In this document: positions 37,019 through 47,166 of the stretch, piece by piece
Position numbering within the stretch: the stretch's first letter is position 1
How the letters are laid out: each line of letters starts with the position of its first letter
Source of the DNA: Streptosporangium oxazolinicum
GTDB taxonomy: Bacteria; Actinomycetota; Actinomycetes; Streptosporangiales; Streptosporangiaceae
NCBI RefSeq assembly: GCF_039537505.1
Contig: NZ_BAABAQ010000002.1
Span: forward strand, 682,001-746,000
Reading direction: 5' to 3'
Length of the DNA stretch: 64,000 nucleotides
Made by a program: the position numbers and the translations under genes
The notes under the pieces: generated by a model
Told to the model about the DNA's origin: nothing
The model's database searches: none
The model's input: the letters and a program-made list of their open reading frames with translations, nothing else

Positions 37019-38146
37019 ATGGATATCGCGACGCTGAACGCCGCCGCGCGCCGCTTCCCGCTCCTGGGCCGCCCCCGGCCCGCCTGCCCATCACTTCCCG
37101 AACGGGTCAAGGAGATCATCGAGATCGCGGCCGCGGCCGGACAACAAGGCGCGGACGGCATGGTCGAAGGGGCGCACGCCCTGAACAAAGCCGCACTGCT
37201 GGCCAGCGACTGCGGCCGGGCAGACCTGGCTCGCGACCTGTGCTGGCAGCACATCAACCTCTACCGCGCGGCAGGGCTCCGGCTCACCGTGCGGCAGGCC
37301 AGGTACATGCTCGAACCCGTCACGAACCTCGCCCGGCTCCAGATCCGCGCCGACAGTGGCGCTCAGGCCCTGCGACTGCTGGAGGCGATGTACCAGGCCG
37401 TCACCGCGAACACTGATCTGGTCGTCGAGGGACACACGCTGCCGTCGGCCGACCCGATCGGCACCCGGCAGGAGCACCACAAGCTCCGCGAGTGGGTCTG
37501 GCTGCAATACCTGGGGGACGGGATCCGTGCCCTGGCTCTCGCCGGCCGCTGGGACAAGGCGGTCACACTCGCCGAAGCACACCAGGGAATCGGCGTGCAC
37601 CTCATGGAGGGCAGGCAGGCTGCGATCGTCGCCCGCCTCCTGCGCGGCGATCCGCGGGTGGCGCGCGCGCTGTTGGAGGAGAGCACACCGGTGCACCCGT
37701 GGGAGCAGCAGGTCGCCTCCTGCTTGCGGGTGATGTGCGCGGCCCCGAATTCGGCCGGCCGGGACATCACCGCGATGGTCGGGCACTTCCTCGGGTCCGA
37801 GCCGACACCGGGGTATGCGGACTTCCGTGCCCGGCTTGGACTGACCGTGGTCACCCTGGCCACCACGGCCGACCCGGATGCGGCCGGTCGCATCCTCGTC
37901 CATGTGGCCACGGAAGTGATTGAAGCCGGTGACGGGTACGCCGCGAGAGAAGTGCTCAAGCACACCAGGGGCAAGGACGGGATACGACTGTCCGATGCCC
38001 AGGATCGGGCGCTGTCCGCGGTCGTGCAGTCCTCGGGGCTCGGGCGCGGCGCGATACCCACACACCTGATGTCCGACCTCCTGGCAGCGGTGACCACCAG
38101 CCAGGCCGCCGCTTTCCAAGCTCTGGCAGATCCCGTCCCACGATGA
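37019..38146 (+). CDS. Helical-repeat protein of the RiPP locus, unknown function
   Basis: A 375-residue alpha-helical protein, TPR-like in places (ALNKAALLASDCGRADLARD, WLQYLGDGIRALALAGRWDK). It resembles the C-terminal solenoid of XRE-type regulators without the DNA-binding domain. It starts 3 nt after the SpaB_C gene with CGGAG upstream. Such proteins follow FxLD enzymes in other actinomycetes, and the role is not known. Confidence 0.65.
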   Translation: MDIATLNAAARRFPLLGRPRPACPSLPERVKEIIEIAAAAGQQGADGMVEGAHALNKAALLASDCGRADLARDLCWQHINLYRAAGLRLTVRQARYMLEPVTNLARLQIRADSGAQALRLLEAMYQAVTANTDLVVEGHTLPSADPIGTRQEHHKLREWVWLQYLGDGIRALALAGRWDKAVTLAEAHQGIGVHLMEGRQAAIVARLLRGDPRVARALLEESTPVHPWEQQVASCLRVMCAAPNSAGRDITAMVGHFLGSEPTPGYADFRARLGLTVVTLATTADPDAAGRILVHVATEVIEAGDGYAAREVLKHTRGKDGIRLSDAQDRALSAVVQSSGLGRGAIPTHLMSDLLAAVTTSQAAAFQALADPVPR

Positions 38147-38359
38147 ATCGGCGCTTCCACGGTGAGCCGATCGCGGGGATCCTCCAGGTGGGCCACGCCT
38201 GCCTACACACACCTGATGCTGGGCAGCGACGGCCCGGCTCGAAAGGCGATCGGCACGGCGCTCCACCGGGAGGAGCCGGAACAGAGCCGGAACAGCACTA
38301 TCAACGATCAAGGAATCGCCAGGTTGGAAAGCTACCTATGTCACACCTACGACGTCTGA
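38143..38359 (+). pseudogene. Possible broken small gene after the RiPP operon
   Basis: An ATG overlapping the previous stop (ATGA) begins MNRRFHGEPIAGILQVG, then continues in low-complexity sequence through the terminator. In another frame, from about 38205, THLMLGSDGPARKAIGTALH runs to a natural-looking end ESYLCHTYDV at 38359. One frameshift would join these parts. I do not recognise the protein, and it may be a remnant or simply not coding. Confidence 0.3.
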
Positions 38360-38436
38360 GCCATCAAGCTTCTGACCTGGGAAAAACACTGACAGTTAAC
38401 CCGGCAGGGCACATCCAGGGCACTCAGGCGTCCCGT

Positions 38437-38485
38437 GAAAGGCCGTCGATCGTCTCTCCGTCGAGGGCACGCTCGACGGCCTTTC
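38437..38485. terminator. Terminator at the end of the RiPP locus
   Basis: A 13-bp stem GAAAGGCCGTCGA / TCGACGGCCTTTC with an inner alternative hairpin (CCGTCGA / TCGACGG). It lies between the RiPP operon and the convergent DUF1330 gene and could stop transcription from both sides. Confidence 0.75.
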
Positions 38486-38564
38486 GCATGCGCTCCTCCC
38501 CCGACGGCATACCGGTCCGTGAGTCACGCGGACCGCCGCGTTCGCGTCACCCGGCGGCCATCAC

Positions 38565-38942
38565 TCAAGCGTCGGGGATCTCCCAGGGGATCGTCGCCTG
38601 CAGGACCGCCTCGCTCAGCGCGTCGGTGCGCAGGGAGGTGATCTCCTGGTATTCGGAGTCGGCGACCATACGGCTGAAGGCCTCGGCGCTGGGATAGCGC
38701 ACCAGCAGGACGGCGTCCCATGCCTGTCCGTCCTCTGCGACGAGTGCGGTCGATCCCTGCCCGACGTACAGGACCTCCGCGCCGTAGCGACGGAGGAAAC
38801 GATCCCGCAGCCGCTGCGTGTACCGCGCGTAGGAGGGACGGCCGCCGGGGGCGAACCGGAGCAGGTTGAGCATGACCACCGGACCGCCCTGGTCTTCGGC
38901 GAGCAGGCGTTTGAGGTCGGCTCCCCGGGGATCCACCGCCAT
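38565..38942 (-). CDS. DUF1330 family protein
   Basis: A 125-residue ferredoxin-like (dimeric alpha-beta barrel) protein. The family pattern is PVVMLNLLRFAP, YTQRLRDRFLRRYGAEVLYVG and WDAVLLVRYPSAEAFSRMVADSEYQE. DUF1330 proteins are often found with biosynthetic or degradative enzymes. The function is unknown. It lies just downstream of the ilvD-linked short-chain dehydrogenase and may be the last gene of that unit. Confidence 0.85.
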   Translation of the reverse strand: MAVDPRGADLKRLLAEDQGGPVVMLNLLRFAPGGRPSYARYTQRLRDRFLRRYGAEVLYVGQGSTALVAEDGQAWDAVLLVRYPSAEAFSRMVADSEYQEITSLRTDALSEAVLQATIPWEIPDA

Positions 38943-39037
38943 GATCTACTCCTCGTGTTCGACTCCTTGTGGAACCATCGATATCACGGCCGCCGGAACG
39001 TGGGCGATGAGGTGTCCAGACCTGGTCCCTTACTCGT

Positions 39038-39808
39038 TCACTGCGCCAGATAGCCGCCGTCGACGGGGAGGATGGCTCCCGTGATGAACGACGCGGCGTC
39101 GGAGGCGAGGAAACAGATGGCTTCGGCCACCTCGCACGGCTCGCCGATACGGCCCATCGGATGCAGCCGCTCGATCTCGGCCAGATATTCGGCTCCACCC
39201 GGCTCGTCGGGCAGGCGACGCACACGTTCCGTCCCGATCGTGCCCGGCGCGACGGCGTTGACCCGGATGCCGGACCCCGCCCACTCGACGGCGAGGTGCC
39301 GGGTCAGACCGGAGGCGACGAACTTGGCGGGCCCGTACGTGGCCTGACCCCGCTGCCCCGCCATCCCGGAGATGGACGACAGGCAGACGATCGACCCGTG
39401 TCCGGCCGGGAGCATGGCCTCGATGGCGTACTTACAGGTGAGGAACATGCCGCGGCCGTCGACGGCCATCACGTGATCCCAGTCCTCGGCGGTCGCCTGG
39501 GTGATGTCGAGCAGCGGGATCACGCCGGCGTTCGCCACCAGCACGTCGATCCGTCCATAGAGGTCGACGGCCGCATCGATCATGCGGCACGCGTCGTTCG
39601 GGATCGAGACGTCACCCACGACGGCGCCGACCTCCACTCCGGCGGTGTCGTCGAGGAGCCGGGCACGGCACCTGTCCAGCGCGGCGGCGTCCACGTCGGT
39701 GATCACGAGCCGGGCGCCCTCGCGGGCGAACAGCTCCGCGGTGGCCCGGCCGATTCCGCTGGCCGCCCCTGTGATCACGCATGACCTGCCCGCGAGCCTC
39801 CCGTTCAC
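39038..39808 (-). CDS. Short-chain dehydrogenase coupled to the ilvD-type gene (SalM-like candidate)
   Basis: A 256-residue classical SDR: TGAASGIG cofactor loop, catalytic Ser in CLSSISGMAG and YGPAK active-site Tyr/Lys. The GTG start overlaps the dehydratase stop (GTGA), so both are translated together. In salinosporamide biosynthesis an SDR (SalM) oxidises 5-chlororibose to the lactone before the dihydroxy-acid dehydratase SalH acts, and this pair resembles that step order. The substrate assignment is inference. A second SDR at 52058-52846 is another candidate. Confidence 0.85.
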   Translation of the reverse strand: MNGRLAGRSCVITGAASGIGRATAELFAREGARLVITDVDAAALDRCRARLLDDTAGVEVGAVVGDVSIPNDACRMIDAAVDLYGRIDVLVANAGVIPLLDITQATAEDWDHVMAVDGRGMFLTCKYAIEAMLPAGHGSIVCLSSISGMAGQRGQATYGPAKFVASGLTRHLAVEWAGSGIRVNAVAPGTIGTERVRRLPDEPGGAEYLAEIERLHPMGRIGEPCEVAEAICFLASDAASFITGAILPVDGGYLAQ

Positions 39809-41478
39809 AGCGCACCCGTCCAGGTGACGGCACCGTGTTCGGCGGAGCCGACCAGCGCGCGGTATTTCGCCATGACGCCGGTGGGGTAGAGGGGCGACGG
39901 GGGGGTCCACTCTGCCAGCCGGGCCTGGATCCGCTCGGTGGTGAGCTCGACCCGCACCTGACGTCCGGGCAGGTCGACCGTGACGATGTCGCCGTCCCGC
40001 AGGGCCGCAATCGGGCCTCCGTCCGCGGCCTCCGGGCTCACATGCCCCACCATCAGGCCGCGCGTCGCGCCGGAGAACCGGCCGTCGGTGAGCAGGACCA
40101 CCTCCTCCAGCAGCCCCCGGCCGACCAGGGCCGCCGTCACTCCCAGCATCTCCCGCATACCCGGCCCACCCCTCGGCCCCTCGTTACGGATGACGACCAC
40201 CTCTCCCGGCACGATCTGTCCGGCCTGTACCGCGGCCATGGCGGCCTCCTCCCTCTCGAAAACACGGACGGGGCCGGTGTGGACGGGGCGGCCCCGGGCG
40301 GGAACCTTTACCACGCAGCCCCCCGGCGCGAGGTTGCCCCTGAGAACCATCAGCGTCCCGGCCGGTCCCGTCGCGTTCTTCACATCGGTGACGACCCGCT
40401 GGCCCTCGGTCTCGACCGCTCCGTCGGACTCCTCCCACAGCGTCCGCCCGGTGACGGTCAGCGCCTCCCCGTCGACCAGACCCGCCTCGACCAGCCGCCG
40501 CGCAACGAGCGGGGTGCCGCCCGCCCGGTCGAGGTCGACGGCGGTGCACGTACCGTGCGGTTTGAGATTGGTGATCACGGGCGTTCTCGCGCTGATCGCG
40601 TCGAAGTCGGCGAGGTCCAGCGGCACGTCCAGTTCGTGGGCGATGGCGAGCAGATGGAGGATCAGATTCGTGGAGCCCGCGGTGGCGGCCCCAACGGTGA
40701 TCGCGTTCTCGAAGGCGGTCCTGGTGGCGATGCGACGCGGGGTCAGGTCGTGTTCCAGGGCCGCCAGGGCCAGCCGTCCGGCCTCGGCCCCGACCTCCCG
40801 TCTCCGCGGGTCGAGGGCGGGCACGCTGCCCGAGCCCAACGGCGACAACCCGAGGAACTCCATGGCCATGGCCATCGTGTTGGCGGTGTACTGGCCGCCG
40901 CAGGCACCCGCCCCCGGGCACGCGACCGCCTCCAGCCGCCGCAGCGCCTCATCGCTCATGGCTCCCGCGGCGTTCGCGCCGACGGCCTCGAAGACGTCGG
41001 CGACCGTCACCGCCGCGCCTTCGAACCGGCCCGGCATGGTCGGGCCGGAGTAGAGGACGACGCCCGGGATGTCCAGACGGGCGTGCGCCATCGCAGCGGC
41101 CGGGATGGTCTTGTCGCAGCCGACTATCGTCACCAGGGCGTCGAACATGTGACCTCGGGCGACCAGCTCGATCGAGTCGGCGATCACCTCGCGGCTCACG
41201 AGGGATGTCCGCATGCCCTCGCTGCCCATGGTCACGACATCCGAGACGGCGATCGTGTTGACCTCCATCGGGGTACCGCCCGCCTCACGCACGCCGCCCA
41301 TGACGTCCTGGGCGAGTGTGCGGTGGGTGAAGTTACAGGGCATCGTCCCGATCCAGGAGTGCACGACGCCGACGATGGGCCGTGCCAGGTCCTCGGCGGT
41401 CAGCCCGATCGCACGCAGCGCGGCACGGGCCGGCGCGCGATCGCGTCCGGCGTACAGGGCCTGGCTGCGCAGCCTCAC
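39805..41478 (-). CDS. ilvD: IlvD/Edd-family dihydroxy-acid dehydratase
   Basis: A 557-residue iron-sulfur dehydratase turning 2,3-dihydroxy acids into 2-oxo-3-deoxy acids. Cluster and metal ligands are in VGCDKTIPAAAMAH and CPGAGACGGQYTANTMA. The start GTG overlaps the leuD stop and the stop overlaps the next gene. It could serve valine/isoleucine synthesis, but here, beside a SalL-type chlorinase, it may dehydrate 5-chlororibonate as SalH does. The primary ilvD is probably elsewhere in the genome, which cannot be checked here. Confidence 0.9.
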   Translation of the reverse strand: MRLRSQALYAGRDRAPARAALRAIGLTAEDLARPIVGVVHSWIGTMPCNFTHRTLAQDVMGGVREAGGTPMEVNTIAVSDVVTMGSEGMRTSLVSREVIADSIELVARGHMFDALVTIVGCDKTIPAAAMAHARLDIPGVVLYSGPTMPGRFEGAAVTVADVFEAVGANAAGAMSDEALRRLEAVACPGAGACGGQYTANTMAMAMEFLGLSPLGSGSVPALDPRRREVGAEAGRLALAALEHDLTPRRIATRTAFENAITVGAATAGSTNLILHLLAIAHELDVPLDLADFDAISARTPVITNLKPHGTCTAVDLDRAGGTPLVARRLVEAGLVDGEALTVTGRTLWEESDGAVETEGQRVVTDVKNATGPAGTLMVLRGNLAPGGCVVKVPARGRPVHTGPVRVFEREEAAMAAVQAGQIVPGEVVVIRNEGPRGGPGMREMLGVTAALVGRGLLEEVVLLTDGRFSGATRGLMVGHVSPEAADGGPIAALRDGDIVTVDLPGRQVRVELTTERIQARLAEWTPPSPLYPTGVMAKYRALVGSAEHGAVTWTGAL

Positions 41479-42080
41479 CGTGCCACCACCCGAGGCAGCC
41501 AGCCCGGCCGTCTCGCCTCGTAGGCGTCGATGGCGGCGGCGCTGCGCGACGTGACCTCGATGTCGTCGAACCCGCTGATCAGTTGCTGCCGGCTGAACTC
41601 GTCGATCTCGAACGGTTCCGTCAGGCCACCGCACCGCAGCACACGGTCGGCCAGGTCGACGGTGATCTCGGTGGCGGGGTCCGCCTCCACCGTCTCCCAG
41701 AGCCGCTCGACGAACGCCTCCCCCACCTTGGCCGTGATGACGCCGTTCCGGGTGGCGTTGGCGCGGAAGATATCCCCGAAGCTCGGCGCGACCAGTGCCG
41801 CGAACCCGTAGTCGCGTAGCGCCCACACGGCATGCTCCCGTGACGACCCGATGCCGAAGTCCGCCCCCGCGACCAGCACGCTCGCGCCGGTGTACACCGC
41901 CTGACCGAGCACGAACCCGGGTTCCCGCCGCCAGCGGTGGAACAACGTGTCCTCGTAGCCCGTCCGGCCGAGCCGCTTGCAGAACTCGGCGGGGATGATC
42001 TGGTCGGTGTCGACGTCCCGGCGGCGCAGCGGCACCGCCCTGCCCGTGTGCGCGGAGATCCCGGGGTTGGCGGTGCTCAT
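41475..42080 (-). CDS. leuD: 3-Isopropylmalate dehydratase small subunit (LeuD)
   Basis: A 201-residue aconitase swivel-domain subunit. Motifs: RRDVDTDQIIPAEFCKR and ADFGIGSSREHAVWAL, the substrate-recognition loop. It pairs with LeuC, encoded on the other strand at 43834. Both ends overlap neighbouring genes by 4 nt (ATGA with leuA, GTGA with ilvD), so leuA-leuD-ilvD-SDR form one coupled unit. Confidence 0.92.
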   Translation of the reverse strand: MSTANPGISAHTGRAVPLRRRDVDTDQIIPAEFCKRLGRTGYEDTLFHRWRREPGFVLGQAVYTGASVLVAGADFGIGSSREHAVWALRDYGFAALVAPSFGDIFRANATRNGVITAKVGEAFVERLWETVEADPATEITVDLADRVLRCGGLTEPFEIDEFSRQQLISGFDDIEVTSRSAAAIDAYEARRPGWLPRVVAR

Positions 42081-43702
42081 CGGACGCCCCTCGAGGCCAG
42101 GCGCCTCACGGCGGAGCGCAGGGCACGGCCGGTGCTCTCCTCCCGGGACGCGCCGACGCCGACCCCCCAGCGCACCGCCGTACCGGCCGCCGCCTCCACG
42201 TAGGCCACCCACCGGCCGGGGTCCGCCTCACCGCCGCCGCCGGCCTCGCCCAGCGGCTGGAGGTGCAGGCCGCGTAGCGCGCCTTCGATCCCGTACGGCC
42301 GCAGCAGCTCGGCCAGCGCGGTCTCCGCGCCGCCGGACTGGTCGGCGGGCTCGTGGTCGGCGTCGTGCAGGTACTCCCCCTCGAACCAGCGGAGCATTGT
42401 CTCCGGAGTGACCTCCCCGCCGTTCTCGGCAACCGCCTGGACGATTCCGGCGAACTCGATCTGCAGTCGCCTCGGCAGGTCGAAGCCGTATTCGGTGCGC
42501 ATCAGATACGCGATGCCCCCCTTCCCCGACTGCTGGTTGATACGGATCAGCGCCTGGTAGCCCCGGCCCACGTCGTGCGGGTCGACCGGGAGGTAGGGCA
42601 CGTCCCACACGGTCGCGCCGTCGTCGGCCATCGCGCGCAGCCCCTTGCTGATGGCGTCCTGGTGCGAGCCGGCGAACGAGGTGTAGACGAAGTCACCGAC
42701 CCACGGGTGCCGGGGGGAGACGGGAAGCCGGTTGCAGTACTCGACGACCCGGCGGACCTCGTCGATGTCGGAGAGGTCGAGCTGGGGGTCGATCCCCTGG
42801 GAGAACAGGTTCATCGCCAGGGTGACGAGGCAGACGTTCCCGGCACGCTCACCGTTGCCGAAGAGGGTGCCCTCGATCCGGTCCGCCCCGGCGAGCAGCG
42901 CGAGCTCGGTGGTGACCACACCCGCCCCCCGGTCGTTGTGGGTGTGCAGGGAGAGGATGATCGATTCCCGGTAGGCCAGGTTACGGCTCATCCACTCGAT
43001 CCGGTCGGCGAACTCGTTGGCCGGATAGCACTCGACCGTGGACGGCAGGACGATCCGCACCTGTTCCCTCGGCTCGGGCCGCCACAGTTCCAGGACCGCG
43101 TTGCAAACCTCCAGCGCGAACTCGGGCTCGGTCTGAGTGAACGACTCCGTACCGTACTGGAGGTAGATCTCCGTGCCCGGCAACGAGTCGCGCAGTTTGA
43201 GCGCGGTCTCGGCCCCACGCAGCGCGACGGCCTTGACCTCGTCGCGGGTCATCCCGAAGACGACGCGCCGCTGGGTCGTCGAGGTGGGGTTGAAGACCTG
43301 CAGCACCACCCGGGGCGCGCCGACGATCGACCGCACCGTCTCCTCGATCATCCCGTCCTTGATCGGGCTCATCACCTGGATCGTGAGGTCGTCGGGGATC
43401 GCGTCCTGTTCGATCACCGCCCGGGTGAAGTCCCAGTCGGCGCGGCTGGCCAGGGGGAACCCCACCTCGATCTCCTTGAACCCGAGCCGGACCAGGAGGT
43501 TGTACATCGCCCAGCGGCGATCCTGATCCATCGGGTCGATGAGTGCCTGGTTCCCATCTCGCAGATCGACGCTGCACCACAGCGGTGCTCGCTCGGCGAC
43601 CCGGTCCGGCCAGGTCCGGTCCGGCAGAGTGAACGGCTGGTAATGCCGGTACTTGTGGATCGGCATGCCACTCGGTCGCTGACTGTGCGGGATGTATGTC
43701 AC
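42077..43702 (-). CDS. leuA: 2-Isopropylmalate synthase-type enzyme (LeuA)
   Basis: About 541 residues of LeuA2 type. The catalytic start of the TIM barrel is DLRDGNQALIDPMDQD and the metal-binding LHTHNDRGAG is intact. The C-terminal regulatory region (about 110 residues) is present but with a Gly/Glu-rich stretch (GEAGGGGEADPG). The start is GTG 43702 or ATG 43666. A remembered Streptomyces LeuA begins with a similar PSxMPIHKY region, favouring 43702. It adds acetyl-CoA to a 2-oxo acid. In this cluster its substrate may not be 2-oxoisovalerate. Confidence 0.9.
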   Translation of the reverse strand: MTYIPHSQRPSGMPIHKYRHYQPFTLPDRTWPDRVAERAPLWCSVDLRDGNQALIDPMDQDRRWAMYNLLVRLGFKEIEVGFPLASRADWDFTRAVIEQDAIPDDLTIQVMSPIKDGMIEETVRSIVGAPRVVLQVFNPTSTTQRRVVFGMTRDEVKAVALRGAETALKLRDSLPGTEIYLQYGTESFTQTEPEFALEVCNAVLELWRPEPREQVRIVLPSTVECYPANEFADRIEWMSRNLAYRESIILSLHTHNDRGAGVVTTELALLAGADRIEGTLFGNGERAGNVCLVTLAMNLFSQGIDPQLDLSDIDEVRRVVEYCNRLPVSPRHPWVGDFVYTSFAGSHQDAISKGLRAMADDGATVWDVPYLPVDPHDVGRGYQALIRINQQSGKGGIAYLMRTEYGFDLPRRLQIEFAGIVQAVAENGGEVTPETMLRWFEGEYLHDADHEPADQSGGAETALAELLRPYGIEGALRGLHLQPLGEAGGGGEADPGRWVAYVEAAAGTAVRWGVGVGASREESTGRALRSAVRRLASRGVR

Positions 43703-43833
43703 CGTTTGAGTGTCATCACAGGGACTTCGGGCCCGCATCCCACGATGGTCACATCCCTCTGGCGCCTTGGTGGTAGGCGACAATGGGACATCAGCCAACT
43801 GCGGTGCCGAAACCGCGAACGTAGTCTGACGGC

Positions 43834-45230
<1,397 letters not shown>

Positions 45231-45234
<4 letters not shown>

Positions 45235-46397
45235 GGAGGGCCGGTGTCCCCAGGATCGTGCTGCTGCCCGGCGACGGCATAGGCCCCGAGGTAATGGCCG
45301 CCGCCACCGAGGTGCTCGCCGCCGTTGGCACGTTCGACCTGGCCGAGCACCCGATCGGGGCCGACGCGATCCGCGCGTACGGCGTCCCCCTGGCGGACCG
45401 GACCCTCGCCGCCTGCGCGGAGGCCGACGCGGTCCTCCTCGGTGCCGTGGGAGCCGGTGCCGTGGGAGCCGGTGCCGTGGGAGCCGGTGCCGGGGCGGCC
45501 GGGAGCGCGGGCGCCGGGGCGCCGCACGACGCCCCCAGACCCGAGCAGGGGGTACTCGACCTGCGTTCCGGGCTCGGGGTGTACGCGAACCTGCGGCCGG
45601 TACGCACGATGCCGGGAATCACCCACCTGAGCGCGCTGCGAACCGACCGGGCAGCGGACGTGGACCTGGTCGTGGTGCGCGAGCTGACCGGCGGCATATA
45701 TTACGGGCCCCGAGGGGACGTGCGCGACATGCCCGGCGAGGGGGTACCCCGGCCCGCCGGAGACGGTCCGGCGCGGCGTGCCGTCTTCGACACGTGCGTC
45801 TACTCGGCGGATGAGATCGAGCGGGTGGCGAGGACGGCGTTCGAGCTCGCCAGGGAGCGTGCCAGGCCGGGGCGTCCGCCGAGGGTGACGTCGGTGGACA
45901 AGGCCAACGTGCTGACGACGTCGCGGCTGTGGCGGGAGGTGGTGCAAGAGGTCGCCGACCGCGACTTCGGTGACGTCGTCCTCGATCACCTGCTCGTGGA
46001 CACCGCGGCGATGCTGCTCGTCACCGACCCCGGGCGGTTCGACGTGATCCTCACCGAGAACATGTTCGGCGACATCCTCAGCGACGAGACGGCCGCGATC
46101 ATCGGGTCGCTGGGGTGCCTGGCCAGCGCGTCCCTGACAGGTCTCGGCGCGGGAGGCGGCCTGTTCGAGCCGGTGCACGGCTCCGCGCCCGACATCGCCG
46201 GCAAGGGTGTCGCCAATCCGGTTGGCATGATCCTCTCCGTCGCGCTCATGCTCCGGTTCGGCCTGCGGATGGCCGAGGTCGCGAACGCCGTCGAGGCGGC
46301 CGTCCAGAACGCCCTCGCGGCCGGAACGCGCACACCCGACCTCGGCGGTGACGCGACGACCACACAAATGACAAACGCGATTGTCAAGTCACTGTGA
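45231..46397 (+). CDS. leuB: 3-Isopropylmalate dehydrogenase-type enzyme (LeuB) with a GA-rich insertion
   Basis: A 388-residue NAD-dependent oxidative decarboxylase of the IPMDH/ICDH family. It has PGDGIGPEVMAAA at the N-terminus and SVDKANVLTTSRLWREVV and HGSAPDIAGKGVANPVGMIL later. The usual short loop after LLGAVG is replaced by about 20 Gly/Ala-rich residues made by a 15-bp tandem repeat. The GTG start overlaps leuC by 4 nt. With LeuA/C/D it completes one round of 2-oxo acid chain lengthening. Confidence 0.9.
45441..45485. repeat. Three exact 15-bp tandem repeats within leuB
   Basis: The unit GGTGCCGTGGGAGCC occurs three times, followed by a degenerate fourth at 45486-45500. In frame it encodes repeated GAVGA and enlarges a surface loop of LeuB near the substrate region. 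Confidence 0.9.
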
Positions 46398-46456
46398 AAG
46401 ACTGACACACGACGCCCCGCAGCCTTCGTCGCGTTCTCCCGGAAAGGCATTATCAG

Positions 46457-47131
46457 GTGGACAGACATCGCATCGTGATCGTCGACGACCACCGACTGTT
46501 CCGTGAGGGAATAGCCGAAATATGTAATAACGAACCGGATTTGCTGGTGATCGGGCAGGTGGACAACGGCGCGGACGCCGTCTCCCTCGTCGGCCAGACC
46601 TTTCCGGACGTCGTACTCCTGGACATCGAGATGCCCGGCACGGACGCCGCCGAGACCCTCCGCCGGCTCCTGCGGATCCACCCGGCGCCCCAGGTGGCGA
46701 TCCTGACCATGCACGACGACGCGCGGCTGGTGAACAGGCTGATGACGCTGGGGGCGCGCGCGTACATCTCCAAAGGCGCGACCCGGCAGGAACTATTGAC
46801 GGCGATCAGGTCGATCCGCGACAACCGGGACCACGTGATGCTGTCGATCTCCAGCGAGACCATGAAACGGCTCGACGAGCCCACCCTGGGACCGCTCAGC
46901 GCACGCGAGCTGGAGGTGCTGGAGCTGGTCGCCGCAGGATTTCGCAATTCACAGATCGCGGCCCGGCTGCACATCTCCGAGGGCACGGTCAAACGTCATC
47001 TGACGAACATCTATCTGAAATTGGAGGTGGACTCGCGCATGAACGCGGTGAACAAGGCCCTGGCTTCGGGAATGCTCGCGAACGAGCGCGATGACCCGAT
47101 CGGCCCACTCGCGGATACGACTCTTTGGTGA
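46457..47131 (+). CDS. NarL/LuxR-type response regulator
   Basis: A 224-residue two-component regulator. The receiver domain has IVDDHRLFREG and the phosphorylated Asp in VVLLDIEMPG. The C-terminal LuxR helix-turn-helix is LSARELEVLELVAAGFRNSQ with EGTVKRHLTNIYLKLEV. It starts 59 nt after leuB, so it may be expressed with it. A likely partner kinase lies at 48789-49391 on the other strand. Confidence 0.92.
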   Translation: MDRHRIVIVDDHRLFREGIAEICNNEPDLLVIGQVDNGADAVSLVGQTFPDVVLLDIEMPGTDAAETLRRLLRIHPAPQVAILTMHDDARLVNRLMTLGARAYISKGATRQELLTAIRSIRDNRDHVMLSISSETMKRLDEPTLGPLSARELEVLELVAAGFRNSQIAARLHISEGTVKRHLTNIYLKLEVDSRMNAVNKALASGMLANERDDPIGPLADTTLW

Positions 47132-47166
47132 TGCGGACGACCGGGCGCCCAAGGACACTTCAATAC

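Noticed and set aside
28539..38500. Integrated mobile element carrying the RiPP locus
   Set aside because: No integrase, transposase, attachment repeats or tRNA target is visible at either end, although horizontal origin remains possible.
39781..41523. Plus-strand 580-codon frame over ilvD
   Set aside because: No recognisable domain. The minus strand encodes an intact dihydroxy-acid dehydratase with overlapping neighbours.
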